This document shows, piece after piece, positions 16,225-26,000 of a DNA stretch of 64,000 bases. The notes beneath the pieces were generated by a model that saw only the letters and a list, made by a program, of their open reading frames with translations, had not been told where the DNA came from and ran no database searches. Both the position numbers and the translations under genes were made by a program. Source of the DNA: JBFWVD01 sp050246915. Lineage in GTDB: Bacteria > Actinomycetota > Acidimicrobiia > Acidimicrobiales > Ilumatobacteraceae. The stretch is from contig JBFWVD010000010.1 in assembly GCA_050246915.1 (NCBI GenBank), forward strand, positions 1 to 64,000, written 5' to 3'. The number at the start of each line of letters is the position of its first letter. The first letter of the stretch is position 1.

Positions 16225-17838
16225 GTGAAGCGGATGCAGCGGGCAGGGGCAGCCCTGGCCATCGGAGCCGGCATGTTGCTGGCTGCTTGTGGCGGTGGCG
16301 GGGGCGGCGACGTCACCAAGGACACCGAAGGTTCGAACTCCACCGACACTTCGGTGGCGAGCGGCACGACCGCGAAGGCCGGAGCCAAGGGCGCGGTCAG
16401 CGACATCAAGGGCGTCAAGAGCGCCACGGTGCAGATCATCGCCGAGGGCAGCCTGCGCGATCCCGAAGAAGGCCAGACCTCGACGTTGGGTTCGGGTAGC
16501 GGCTTCATCGTCGACCCGAGCGGCGTCATTGTCACCAACAACCACGTGGTGACCGGCGCAGGATCGCTGAAGGTCTACATCGGCGGGTCCAAGGAGGCCA
16601 TCCCGGCCAAGGTGCTGGGGGTTTCGGAGTGCAACGACCTCGCCGTCATCAAGCTCAGCGATCCGGGTACCTATCCGTTCCTGTCGTGGTCCGACGAGGC
16701 TGTCGAACCGCCGATGGAAGTGTTCACTGCAGGGTTCCCGCTCGGTGATCCCGAGTTCTCGATGACCAAGGGCGTCGTTTCCAAGGCCAAGGCCGACGGG
16801 CAGACCAGCTGGGCCAGTGTTCGCCACGTCATCGAGCACGACGCCAACATCCAGCCGGGCAACTCCGGTGGCCCGTTGGTCGACCCCAACGGGCAGGTCG
16901 TCGGAGTCAACTACGCCGGCGGTGACCCCGGCACCGGCACCGCCCAGTTCTTCGCCATTGCTCGCGATCTGGCCGAGACAGTGGTCGAGTCCCTCAAGAC
17001 CGGCAACGACGAGACGATCGGCGTCAACGGCAAGGCCATCACCAGCGAGGACGGCTCGACCGTCGGCGTGTGGGTGGGCGGCGTCGCTGCCGGGTCTCCG
17101 GCGGCCAAGGCCGGTGTCCTTCCCGGTGACATCATCACCGAACTCAACGGCGTTCAGATGAGCGTGCCGACCATGGAGAAGTACTGCGACGTGCTGCGCA
17201 CCGCCAACGAGGGTACGGCCATCTCCATCCAAGTGCTGCGCTATGACACCGGCGAGGTGTGGGTCGGCGAGATCAACGGCGCCAAGATGGAAGCTCGCTA
17301 CTCGTTCGCTGAAGAGCTCGACTCGGAGCTCCCGGCCGACTCGGGTGGCTCGACGGGCACCAGCGACTACACCTACGAAGATGTCATCGACCAGACCGGA
17401 ACCATCACCGTGCAGGTCCCGGCTGAGTGGTCGGATCGTGATGTCAGCCCGCAGGACATCGGCTTGGCCAGCGGCCCGGCCCCGACCATCGAGGCTGCCC
17501 CGAACCTCAGCAAGTTCCTGGCGTCGTCGACCGAACCTGGCGTGCTGTTCATCGGTGTGCCGTCGGGTGCCCGGAACGTCGACGCCGACGCGGTGCTCGA
17601 TGCTTTGGCACCGACCGCCGAACAGGACTGCGTCGATCAAGGCCGCGACGACTACGGCGACGCCGCCTTCACCGGTCGTCAGAACGTCTACATCTGCAGC
17701 AACACCTCCGTGGTCGTGTTGCTGGTGGCCAAGCCCGTTGATCGGCCAGACGTCGCGGTCGTGGTCGGTGTGCAAGCCATCACCGACGCTGACCTCGCGG
17801 CACTCGACAACATCCTGTACACGTTCAACATCGCCTGA
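16225..17838 (+). CDS. HtrA/DegP-like serine protease lipoprotein with PDZ and extra C-terminal domain
   Basis: 537 residues from GTG 16225, which has AAAGGAGC upstream. A signal peptide ends in the lipobox LLAACGGG, then a low-complexity linker. The trypsin-like domain shows all three catalytic residues: His in TNNHVVTGAG, Asp in CNDLAVIKLS and Ser in PGNSGGPLVD. One PDZ domain follows (GVAAGSPAAKAGVLPGDIITELNG). The last ~150 residues (from YTYEDVIDQTG) form a separate domain with two cysteines that I do not assign. It is probably an envelope-anchored quality-control or signalling protease. No operon partners; a strong terminator lies 75 bases downstream. Confidence 0.9.
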   Translation: MKRMQRAGAALAIGAGMLLAACGGGGGGDVTKDTEGSNSTDTSVASGTTAKAGAKGAVSDIKGVKSATVQIIAEGSLRDPEEGQTSTLGSGSGFIVDPSGVIVTNNHVVTGAGSLKVYIGGSKEAIPAKVLGVSECNDLAVIKLSDPGTYPFLSWSDEAVEPPMEVFTAGFPLGDPEFSMTKGVVSKAKADGQTSWASVRHVIEHDANIQPGNSGGPLVDPNGQVVGVNYAGGDPGTGTAQFFAIARDLAETVVESLKTGNDETIGVNGKAITSEDGSTVGVWVGGVAAGSPAAKAGVLPGDIITELNGVQMSVPTMEKYCDVLRTANEGTAISIQVLRYDTGEVWVGEINGAKMEARYSFAEELDSELPADSGGSTGTSDYTYEDVIDQTGTITVQVPAEWSDRDVSPQDIGLASGPAPTIEAAPNLSKFLASSTEPGVLFIGVPSGARNVDADAVLDALAPTAEQDCVDQGRDDYGDAAFTGRQNVYICSNTSVVVLLVAKPVDRPDVAVVVGVQAITDADLAALDNILYTFNIA

Positions 17839-17868
17839 GGCTGGCGTCGAACGACGCTCCGACCATCC

Positions 17869-17884
17869 GTCAAGAGCGATTGAC
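17869..17884 (-). repeat. Dispersed 16-bp motif, copy 4 (intergenic)
   Basis: Minus-strand reading GTCAAT-CGCT-CTTGAC, 30 bases after the HtrA-like stop codon and 30 bases before the terminator. One of only two copies clearly outside coding sequence. Confidence 0.55.
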
Positions 17885-17913
17885 AACTGATATCCGGACG
17901 GTTGTCCGGGACG

Positions 17914-17950
17914 CGAAGAGGGGCTGCGCCGATGGCGCAGCCCCTCTTCG
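17914..17950. terminator. Intrinsic terminator after the HtrA-like gene
   Basis: Perfect 17-bp GC-rich stem (17914-17930 with 17934-17950), 3-base loop GAT, followed by a T-rich tail TTCTCCTTGT. It could also serve the converging secreted-protein gene. Confidence 0.88.
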
Positions 17951-18013
17951 TTCTCCTTGTGCCACAACGATGATCGACCGGTGTCGATCAAACCCGAGTG
18001 GCGCTCGATGTGG

Positions 18014-19099
18014 CTACAGGCTCACCGTTGTCTGCACTCGGATCCGTGTGCTCAACGATGGGACCTTTGATGTGGTCCGCTTGATGGGAATGACGCGATG
18101 GGCGGAGCTGAACATCGCGAGGATTGGTGCCGCGGCGGGAGTGATCACGAGCGGATCGCCGATCACGGGGTTGGCCCCCGGATCAGTGAACGCCGATGGC
18201 AAGCCCGGTTGGACCAGCGGCGAGCCCGGTTGCACCAGCGGTGGTCCCGGTTGCACCAGCGGTGGTGCGGTCACGACGGGAGGGACCGCCCCCGTGCTGG
18301 GAGCAGTGACGCTCTGATCGGTGAGTCCGGGGAGCAGATCGGTCGACGGCGGCATGGGCGGGGCGGCAAGCGGATCGACCACGGTAGGTGGGACTACCGG
18401 GGGTGCTGGGTTCACCACAGGGGGGTCGGTGACGATCGGTGGCGGTGGCACGATGACTGCGGGCGGCACCTCGGCCGCGGGCGGCGCAGGAGCCGGCTCG
18501 GCCGGAGCAGGCTCGGCCGGAGCGGGCTCTGCCGGCGGCTGCTCGGACGGGGGAACCCACAGCAGTTCCTCCATGGTGGGCATCGTCCGGCGCATGCTGG
18601 TGGGCAAGGCCTTCTTGCAGGTCCATGGCCTCCAGCCCTGGGTGCGCCAGAGATCGGCGGCGACCTTGGCGTTCGTGTCCAGGTTCAGCCGGATGTCGTC
18701 CCAGGTGTAGCCCTCGGCGAGGAGGCGCTTGCGGTGTACGCGGTTGATCTGGAAGATGCCGACGTTGGGCTTGTTCGCCCCGGCGGTGCGTTCGTTGGTG
18801 AGCCAACGTGACTCGCAATAGGTGACGGCGAGTGCGTTCTCCACCTGGCTGGGTGGAAAGTGGGCACTGATGGCATCCACGACCTCTTGGGGAGGCGCAG
18901 GCCGGGCGGTGGCCGCCTCGGCGATGCCGGCGGTGCCGACGAGACCGATGATGGATACAGCGGTGACAACGAGCGCGGTGATGATCACGGCGCTGATCGC
19001 TCGCTCGAGCGGGTTCTTGCTGGGCTTGCTGGTCGTGCGGCGCAGTGTGTGCGCGCGCGTTGACGGCTGCCCGGTTTCCCGGGCGTCGCACGTTTGCAT
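18014..19099 (-). CDS. Secreted lysozyme-like transglycosylase with Pro-rich tail
   Basis: 361 residues from ATG 19099, preceded by GAGGAG. A basic N-terminus and one long hydrophobic helix (signal peptide or anchor) precede a compact lysozyme-fold domain of ~85 residues: YCESRW carries the likely catalytic Glu, NVGIFQINRVHRKR and DLWRTQGWRPWTC follow. This resembles the small transglycosylase/Rpf-like muralytic domains of actinobacteria. The C-terminal ~200 residues are a Pro/Ala/Val-rich, wall-spanning region with repeats PAEPA and LVQPGPP/LVQPGSP. It likely cleaves peptidoglycan during growth or resuscitation; true Rpf identity is not certain. A long structured leader precedes it. Confidence 0.75.
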   Translation of the reverse strand: MQTCDARETGQPSTRAHTLRRTTSKPSKNPLERAISAVIITALVVTAVSIIGLVGTAGIAEAATARPAPPQEVVDAISAHFPPSQVENALAVTYCESRWLTNERTAGANKPNVGIFQINRVHRKRLLAEGYTWDDIRLNLDTNAKVAADLWRTQGWRPWTCKKALPTSMRRTMPTMEELLWVPPSEQPPAEPAPAEPAPAEPAPAPPAAEVPPAVIVPPPPIVTDPPVVNPAPPVVPPTVVDPLAAPPMPPSTDLLPGLTDQSVTAPSTGAVPPVVTAPPLVQPGPPLVQPGSPLVQPGLPSAFTDPGANPVIGDPLVITPAAAPILAMFSSAHRVIPIKRTTSKVPSLSTRIRVQTTVSL

Positions 19100-19202
19100 T
19101 GGCGCTTCTCCTCTAAAGGGGCGTTCGACGGACGGCGTCCGACGTCGTCTGATCAGGGAGGCGGGCGCCGAGGCTCGGCGACACCCACCAGGGATTTGTC
19201 CA

Positions 19203-19279
19203 GTGGCAGCTCCTGCGCTGGGTCGGCCGAGTCGGTTGTCGACGAGGCCGTTGCAGCACTGAGTAGTAGCTGCTGCCAC
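19203..19279 (-). promoter_or_regulatory. Structured 5' leader of the transglycosylase gene
   Basis: A perfect 8-bp long-range stem (GTGGCAGC 19203-19210 with GCTGCCAC 19272-19279) encloses an inner CGGCC/GGCCG hairpin, in the 296-base gap upstream of the muralytic gene. Actinobacterial muralytic genes often carry c-di-AMP (ydaO) riboswitches, but the ydaO conserved bases are not evident, so this may be another leader type. Confidence 0.3.
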
Positions 19280-19395
19280 CGTAGGGAACGATTCCCCGTA
19301 GCGTCGAATTGCGGCGGTGACATGTTTAACCCGGCTTTTCCGCCTTTTTGTGGGTTTCGGCAGCGTTGTCCCAGCTCACGGGCGCAATTTCTGCG

Positions 19396-19953
19396 TCAGA
19401 TGACCCCGGCGGCTTGCGCGACTTCGCGGAACTTTTTTCCGAGCGAGGCCACCGTTTCGTGGGCATTGAGCCCGCTGGGGTTCGGCAGCACCCAGGTGGG
19501 GCGGTCACCCAACATCCGAGGTTGTTGACCCAAAGTGGCCTTACGTTCACTGAACGCGGCGCGATAGGCGGTCACGCCCAGGATGGCCACAACGTTGGGC
19601 TGCAACGACTTCACGCGCGCCTCCAGGCTCGCACCACCTGCTGTCAACTCGAGTTGCGTCAGTTCATCGGCTCGCGCGGTGGCGACATCGACGATGTTCG
19701 TGATCCCGATGCCGCGTGTCAACAAAAGTTGCCTATCACTGTATGCAAGTCCAGTTGACGCATCGATGACGCGGTCGACGATGCCGGCTGCAACGAGCGC
19801 AGGCCAGAATCGATTGCCCGGTCGCGCGAAATGCGCATTGACAGCAGCCGACCACAAGCCGGGATTGATCCCGACGAACAGCAGGCGTGTGGGTGACGCG
19901 ATCAGATCGTCGACGCGACCCCCTCTGTGTCGGTCGAGGTCTTCTGCGCGCAT
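19396..19953 (-). CDS. mug: Mismatch-specific uracil/thymine-DNA glycosylase (Mug type)
   Basis: 185 residues, uracil-DNA glycosylase superfamily. Motif 1 LFVGINPGLWSA (~25-36) with Asn as the catalytic residue, substrate-pocket ARPGNRFWPAL (~44), and the C-terminal intercalation motif LPNPSGLNAH (~155) identify the Mug/TDG branch. It removes U or T from G mismatches that arise by cytosine deamination, a fitting function in a high-GC genome. Its coding sequence carries three copies of the dispersed 16-bp motif within 117 bases, the densest cluster in the window. Confidence 0.92.
   Translation of the reverse strand: MRAEDLDRHRGGRVDDLIASPTRLLFVGINPGLWSAAVNAHFARPGNRFWPALVAAGIVDRVIDASTGLAYSDRQLLLTRGIGITNIVDVATARADELTQLELTAGGASLEARVKSLQPNVVAILGVTAYRAAFSERKATLGQQPRMLGDRPTWVLPNPSGLNAHETVASLGKKFREVAQAAGVI
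19643..19658 (+). repeat. Dispersed 16-bp motif, copy 5
   Basis: GTCAAC-TCGA-GTTGCG within the mug gene; on the coding strand it reads as codons for Q-L-E-L-T. Confidence 0.6.
19718..19733 (+). repeat. Dispersed 16-bp motif, copy 6
   Basis: GTCAAC-AAAA-GTTGCC within mug; same spacer as copy 1. On the coding strand it reads Q-L-L-L-T. Confidence 0.6.
19744..19759 (-). repeat. Dispersed 16-bp motif, copy 7
   Basis: Minus-strand reading GTCAAC-TGGA-CTTGCA, 10 bases from copy 6, within mug. Confidence 0.6.
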
Positions 19954-20003
19954 GGCGCGACGTTAGGCGTCGATCACGGTCGACCGCCGTGGCGCCGATG
20001 TGG

Positions 20004-23000
20004 TCAGCGGCGACGGCGAGCGGCGATCAGGAGACCGCCGGTGCACAACAGCGCACCGGCGAGCACGAGCAGATCGGAGATCTCGGTGCCGGTGAGCGGG
20101 AGTCGACCGGTGCCAGCCGCGGACACCGCGCTCACGTTCGCGGTGGACGTGTTGTCCCCTACGCGTGGGTCGAGCATGGGGCTCGACACCCGAGCGGTGT
20201 TGCTGATCTCGCCCGTGGTCGCGACCGCCACCGTGAGGGTGATCGTGGCGGTCGAGCGCACGGCGAGGCTGGTGGAACGAACACAGCTCACGAGCTGCGC
20301 GGCGGCGGTGCAGGTGAACCCGTCCCCGGTGCCGGAGATGAACGTGAGGCCGGCCGGCAGATCGTCGGTCACGGTGAGGACGTTCGGGGTCGAGGGCCCG
20401 GCGTTGGTGACCCGGAGCGAGTACTGGGCCTGGCCTCCGGAGGTGAAGGCGCCCACGGCCGTCTTGGCGATGGCCAGGTCGGCCTGGGCCTGGAACCCGA
20501 AGTCGATGTTGGTCACGTTGTCGCCCATCACCACGGTGAGCTGGGTCGTCGCGTTGTTGACCCGGTCGGGATCGCTGGTGTTGACCAGCCCCGGGACGGT
20601 GCTGACGTCGACCGACAACATGATCACCCCGGCCGGGAGGCCGCAGATCTGGTAGGTCCCGTCGGCGTCGGTGACGTCGCTGAGGGTGAGATCGTCGCTA
20701 TTGCCGAGCACACCGTCGAGGCCAGCCCACGTGGCCCGGACGGTGACGCCGTTGATGCCCGGTTCACCACTGTCGCGCACCCCGTTGCCGTTTCGGTCCT
20801 CGAAGATGGTCCGGCTGACACACGCCGTTCCGCCGTAGCCGAAGTCGACGTCCCGTTTGGTCTCGCCGGTCGCGAGCGGTCCCGATGCTGTGTGCCCGGT
20901 GGCCGTGCCATCGAGATCGCTGACGGGGCTGAGCCCCGCTGGGATCGTCGTTGCATCGACGGTGACGACGAAGTTGCCGATGGCGACATCGTCGAACACG
21001 TAGATGCCGGCGGCGGAGGTGGTGGTACTGGCCACGCTGTCATCGCCGGTGTTGAGTACACCGTCGTTGCCGGCATGGCGCAGCGTGACCGTGACGTTGG
21101 GAATCGGCGGCTCCCCGGAGTCAGCGACACCGTCATGGTCGAGGTCGACCCACACGAGATCACCGATCGAGCCGGCGAGGAACATGCCGAAGTCGGCGGT
21201 GGACACGACGGTTGCATCCGGCACGACCACCACTGCGGTGGCCGCGGAGCTGATGCCATCGAGGTCGTAGGTCTGTTGGGCCGACGCCGGATAGGTGCCG
21301 CTGATGAGATCGACGCGGTAGCTGCCGCTCGGCAGGTTCGTGAACTGATAGGCGCCGATCGCCGAGGTGTCGATGGTCCCGATCACCACGTCGTCAGCAT
21401 TGCCGAGGACGTTGTCGAGTCCGGCCCACGTGGCGCGCACGCTGACCGCTTCGATGCCGTGCTCTCCGCCGTTGAACGCGCCGTCGCGGTTCGAGTCCTG
21501 CCACACGAGATCACCGAGCGTTGCCGTCCCTCGATAGCCGAAGTCGACGTCGGTGCGATGCTGTCCAGAGGTGAGGGTGGCTGCGGCCTGGTTGGCCGTT
21601 CCGGTCCCGTCCAGGTCGAACGTGGGGGTCAACGCACCGGGCGTGGTCGTGACCCGATAGGTGCCGGGAGGTAGGCCAGTGAGGCTCCATTGACCATTGC
21701 CATCGGTGGTGGTCGTGAACGTGAGGTTGTCGGCGGTGGTGGCCAGGTTGCCGTCCGGCCCTGCCCACAGAGCGCTGACAGGCACGGCGACGATCCCCGG
21801 TTCATCGGGATCGGCCACGCCGTCGCCATCGCGATCGAGCCACACGAGATCGCCCATCGACGCTGCGGCGTTGTAGCCGAAGTCGACATCGACGCGGTTC
21901 TGGCCCGCGGTGAGGCTGGTAGTGGCCTGGTCGGCGGTGCCGAGGCCGTCGAGGTCGAAGGTCTGGGTCATGCCGGTCACCGTGACCGAAGCGCGGTACG
22001 GGCCGGCAGGCAGATGGGAGACACCCCAGACGCCATCAGCGCCGGTGGTGGTGGCGAAGGTGACGTTGTCGCCAGCGGTGGCGAGGTCGGCGTCGACGCC
22101 GCCCCATACCAGCGACACGGCGATGCCGGGGATGCCCACCTCGCCGGAGTCCTGGACGGTGTCAGAGTCGCCGTCGAGCCACACGCGGTCGCCGATGGAT
22201 CCGGTACCGGTGAGGCCGAAGTCGGCGTCGGTCACGTTGGTGTTGGTGGTGACCGCCAACGTGGCCGTGCCCAGACCGTTGGTGGCTCCGTTGCGATCGA
22301 AGGTCGTCGTCATTCCCGAAGGCGGCGTGATGGAGACCTGGTAGTTCTGACCGGCACCGAACCCGGGCAGTGCGAAGCTGTACGCGCCGGTGGCATCGGT
22401 GGTGGTCGTGTACGTGACGTTGTCAACTGTTGTTGACAGGTTGCCGTCGATCCCTCCCCACAGGAGCGTGACGGTCATTCCGGCAACACCGGGCTCGCCG
22501 GAATCGTCGATGCCGTCGGCGTCGATGTCGAACCACACCCGATCACCGAGGCTGGGGGTGGCCATCGTGAGGGTGACCGTGTCGGGCGTGACGTTGTTGT
22601 AGACGCGATAGCGCGGCGCAGTTCCGCCGGAGACGCCGGTGTAGGAGGGGATCGATGCGGTGTTCACCAACGTCGATGCGTTGGCGAGCACCGGCGAGGT
22701 GGCGATGGTTGCGGTGTAGGTGATGGTCACCGTGGCAGACGGAGCGATCGAGGCGATGGTGAAGGACAGATCGGGATCACCGACGGTCCAGCCGTCGGCC
22801 TCGGTGACGCCACCGGGCAGCGGCGTGGTCACCACGACGTTGCTGAATCCCGCCGGTGGCAGATCGTTCACCACCGCGCCGTAGGCCGTGGCGTCGCCGA
22901 CGTTGCTGACGACGAGGCGGAACGACTTGGTACCCGACGCCGTCGTGCTGCAGGCGTCGGCGTCGGCGGTGTTACCGGCGGTGGTGTCGCAGCCGGCGAC

Positions 23001-26000
23001 GTTGGTGACGTCCTTGTCGATGCGCAGCGTGGGCTCATCGAGGTTCACCGTGGCCGAGGCGATCGGTGTGGCGTTGGTGTACGTGGGGAGAGACCCGAGC
23101 GTCGGTGCGCTGGACTGCACGTTGGTGAGGTTCCAATGGACCAGTACGTTGTTGGTGACGACGGTCGACCCGGTGTTGCCGACGACGTCGGCCACCCGCG
23201 TCACCACGGGCAGATCGAGCGTGCGGGCGGTTCCGGTCGCCGAGATGTCGCCGAGGTGCCAACCGATGTTCTGCCCCGACGCAGTCAGCCCGGTGGCGGT
23301 GAGGCCGCAGCCGCCCACGCAGACCGGTGTCCCGTACGACTGGAACGTGAGACCGGCGGGCAGCGCGTCATCCACGAGGGCGTCGAACACCTGCACGTTG
23401 GCGGGGATCACCACGCTCACCGTCCAGGTGATGTCCTCGCCGATGGTGAGGGCCGTGGGGCTGGCCGACTTGGACACGAGCACAGCGGGCGCGTTCACCG
23501 ACGCGCTGGCGCTCGCGTGATAGGTGGTGCGTTCGCCGGTCACCGTGCCCGAGAGACTGGTGGCATCAGCGATGACCGCGTTGATGAACGTGCCGCCGCC
23601 GGTTGCCGGGTTGTCGATGGTGACGTCGTAGGTGCGCACCACCGCGGCGGCTCCCGGCGCGATGTCGATCGCGGGCCAGGTGATGGTGCGAGCGCCGGAG
23701 TTCCACACGCCGCTGTTGGCGATGGGCAACGCCGGAGTGATGCCGAGAGGCAAGAGGTCGACGATGACGGTGTCATGAGCGGTTGACACGTTGCCCGGAG
23801 CGGTCGGGTTGGTGGCGTTGATCGTGTACGTCACGGTGTCGCCGGGGTTGGCGGTGGCCTTGTCCGCGACCTTGGTCAATGTGATGTTCGGCTCGACGAT
23901 CGTGGTGACGTGCGACGCATTTGCGGTATGGGTGGTGCCGACGCTGTCGTTCCACGGCAGCGAGACGTTGTTGGTGCGAACCGTCGAGCGATTGTTGCCG
24001 CCAGCACCGGTGAGGTCGTCGACGAGGAGACGGAAGGTGACCGTGACGGTGTCGGCCCCGCTGGACGGTGCGTTGTCGTACTGCGTTCCCGAGAGCACAT
24101 CGGTGTCGGGAAGGGCCACGGTCCACGACCGCGAGTCCCCGGCGATGGTGACGGAGAGCGGTGTGCCACCTGGGTTTGCGCTGTTGACGAGCGTGGCGAC
24201 GGGGGCGGGACTGGACTGGTAGCTGAACCCGGTCGGGAAGGTGTCGGTCAGCGTGGGGGAGTTGTACAGCTCGGTGCCGGCCGGGATCGTCGCCGTCACG
24301 GTGTAGTCCACGTATTCACCGATGGTGGCTTGCGATGCGGTGTTGTTGCCGGTGGCGTTCACCGAGGTGACTGCGGTCTTGGTCAAGGTCACGCCTGCGG
24401 TCGTCACGTTGGCGCTGGCCTTGGCCAGAACCGTGTTGCCCGTGAGCGTGGAGTCGATGTTGCTCACCGGGATGTAGCGGACACGATCGGGGATCGTGTC
24501 GGTGTTGCTGTCGACGTTCGTCCCCCCGAAGTAGTCACGCACGCCGGCGGTGTTGGTGAGCGTCTCAGAGGCGCCGATCCCCACCGGCACGGTGACGGTG
24601 TACGTGAGGTTCGTCGTGGCTCCGGCGGCGATCGACCCGATCGACCACTCGAGCCGATCGGGGTTGGGCGTGGTGTTGCACGAACCGCTCCCGGAGATGG
24701 CGGTGACCATCGAGCAGTCGATCTGTGTGGGGAGCACGTCCCACACCGTCGCGTCGAGCGCGGTGGCGTATCCACCGGCATCAGGGGTGGCCGCGGTATT
24801 GGTGACGCCGACGGTGTAGTTCACCGTCGAGTTGGCCACGACACCGCTCGTGGGCGTGGCGCTCTTGCTCAGCGTGAGACGCGGCTCGACCTGCTTGTGG
24901 ATGGCCGAGTCCCGCAACGACACGGCGCTGCCCGCAGTGTTCTTGGTCGAGACCTTCATGAGGTTGTTCACGGCAACCGCAGCAGCTGATTGCGATGGTG
25001 CCGTCACGGTCAGGACCGAGAACACGACCTGGAACCGCTTGGCTCCGGGCGTGGCATCGACATACGGGGGGAGCGTCCACAAGAGCGCGTTGTCGGCGCT
25101 GGTGAGGCTGCCGCCGCCGCCATCGGTGAGGGTCACCGAGCCTGCGGTGTGAGCTGCGGTTTCACCGTTGGCGCCGCCCCAGACCGCCTCATAGGTCGAT
25201 CCGGGCGGGATGAAGTCGAGAACCGTCGAGTCGCGGAAGTCGAGGTTCGATGGGTAATCGACGGTGAGTCGGTAACAGACCCGGTCACCGGGTCGGTAGC
25301 TGGAGGGGGCAGTGGCGGCGTCGTCGGCGCTCGCCCAGGTCAACGAGCCCGACGCGCAATCGAGGAGGATGGTTCCGGCGGCCCCGGGGACCGAGACCTC
25401 CTTGGTGATGGAGATCGGGTCGGCACTCTGCCCGGCGGCGGAGGCGTCGACGATGGCTGGGTTGGCCGGGAGGCTGTTGGCCACGTCGTCGATGACCCTC
25501 GGTGCGGTGCCGGTCAGTGCGGTGGTGTTCTCCCATTCGTCGCGACCGAGCACCGGAAGGCCGCTGCCGCGATAGGTGTCCCGGGTCGTGGTGTCGACAG
25601 TGAGCACTGCGATCGACGAGACGCCGAGGTCGAACGCCGGCCACGTCAGGTCGGTCGTCGTCACCGGCGCAGGATGCGTGGCTGAGCCGGTCGGGCCGCT
25701 GGTGGACGTCACGTCGAGACCATCGGGGACTGGATCAGTAACGATGATGTTCTGGCCCGAGCGGTACTCGCCGGTTTGGACGGTGATCGTCCACGTCGTG
25801 GTCCCGCCCTGGGTGATGGTCGACGTGCTGGCGGTCTTGAGCTGCCGTACGTCCTCGGCGGTGCGGTCGAGCACGTCGTCGTCGCTCGTCGCGGTCGACG
25901 TGGCGGCCTTCACGGTGCCGGTGTACGTGCCCGCGGCACTCGCCCAGTTGCGGATGAGTTGCTCGTCGGTGGTCTCGGGCCCGCTGTTGTTGTCGAGGTT

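Noticed and set aside
15073..17991. 972-codon frame on the minus strand
   Set aside because: It is DedA plus a long read-through antisense to FmdB and the HtrA-like gene; the antisense part has no family character.
19203..19300. Definite ydaO (c-di-AMP) riboswitch
   Set aside because: I cannot find the conserved GGGGGA-ACCA and GACAGCTAACCTC-type blocks; only the position and structure are suggestive.
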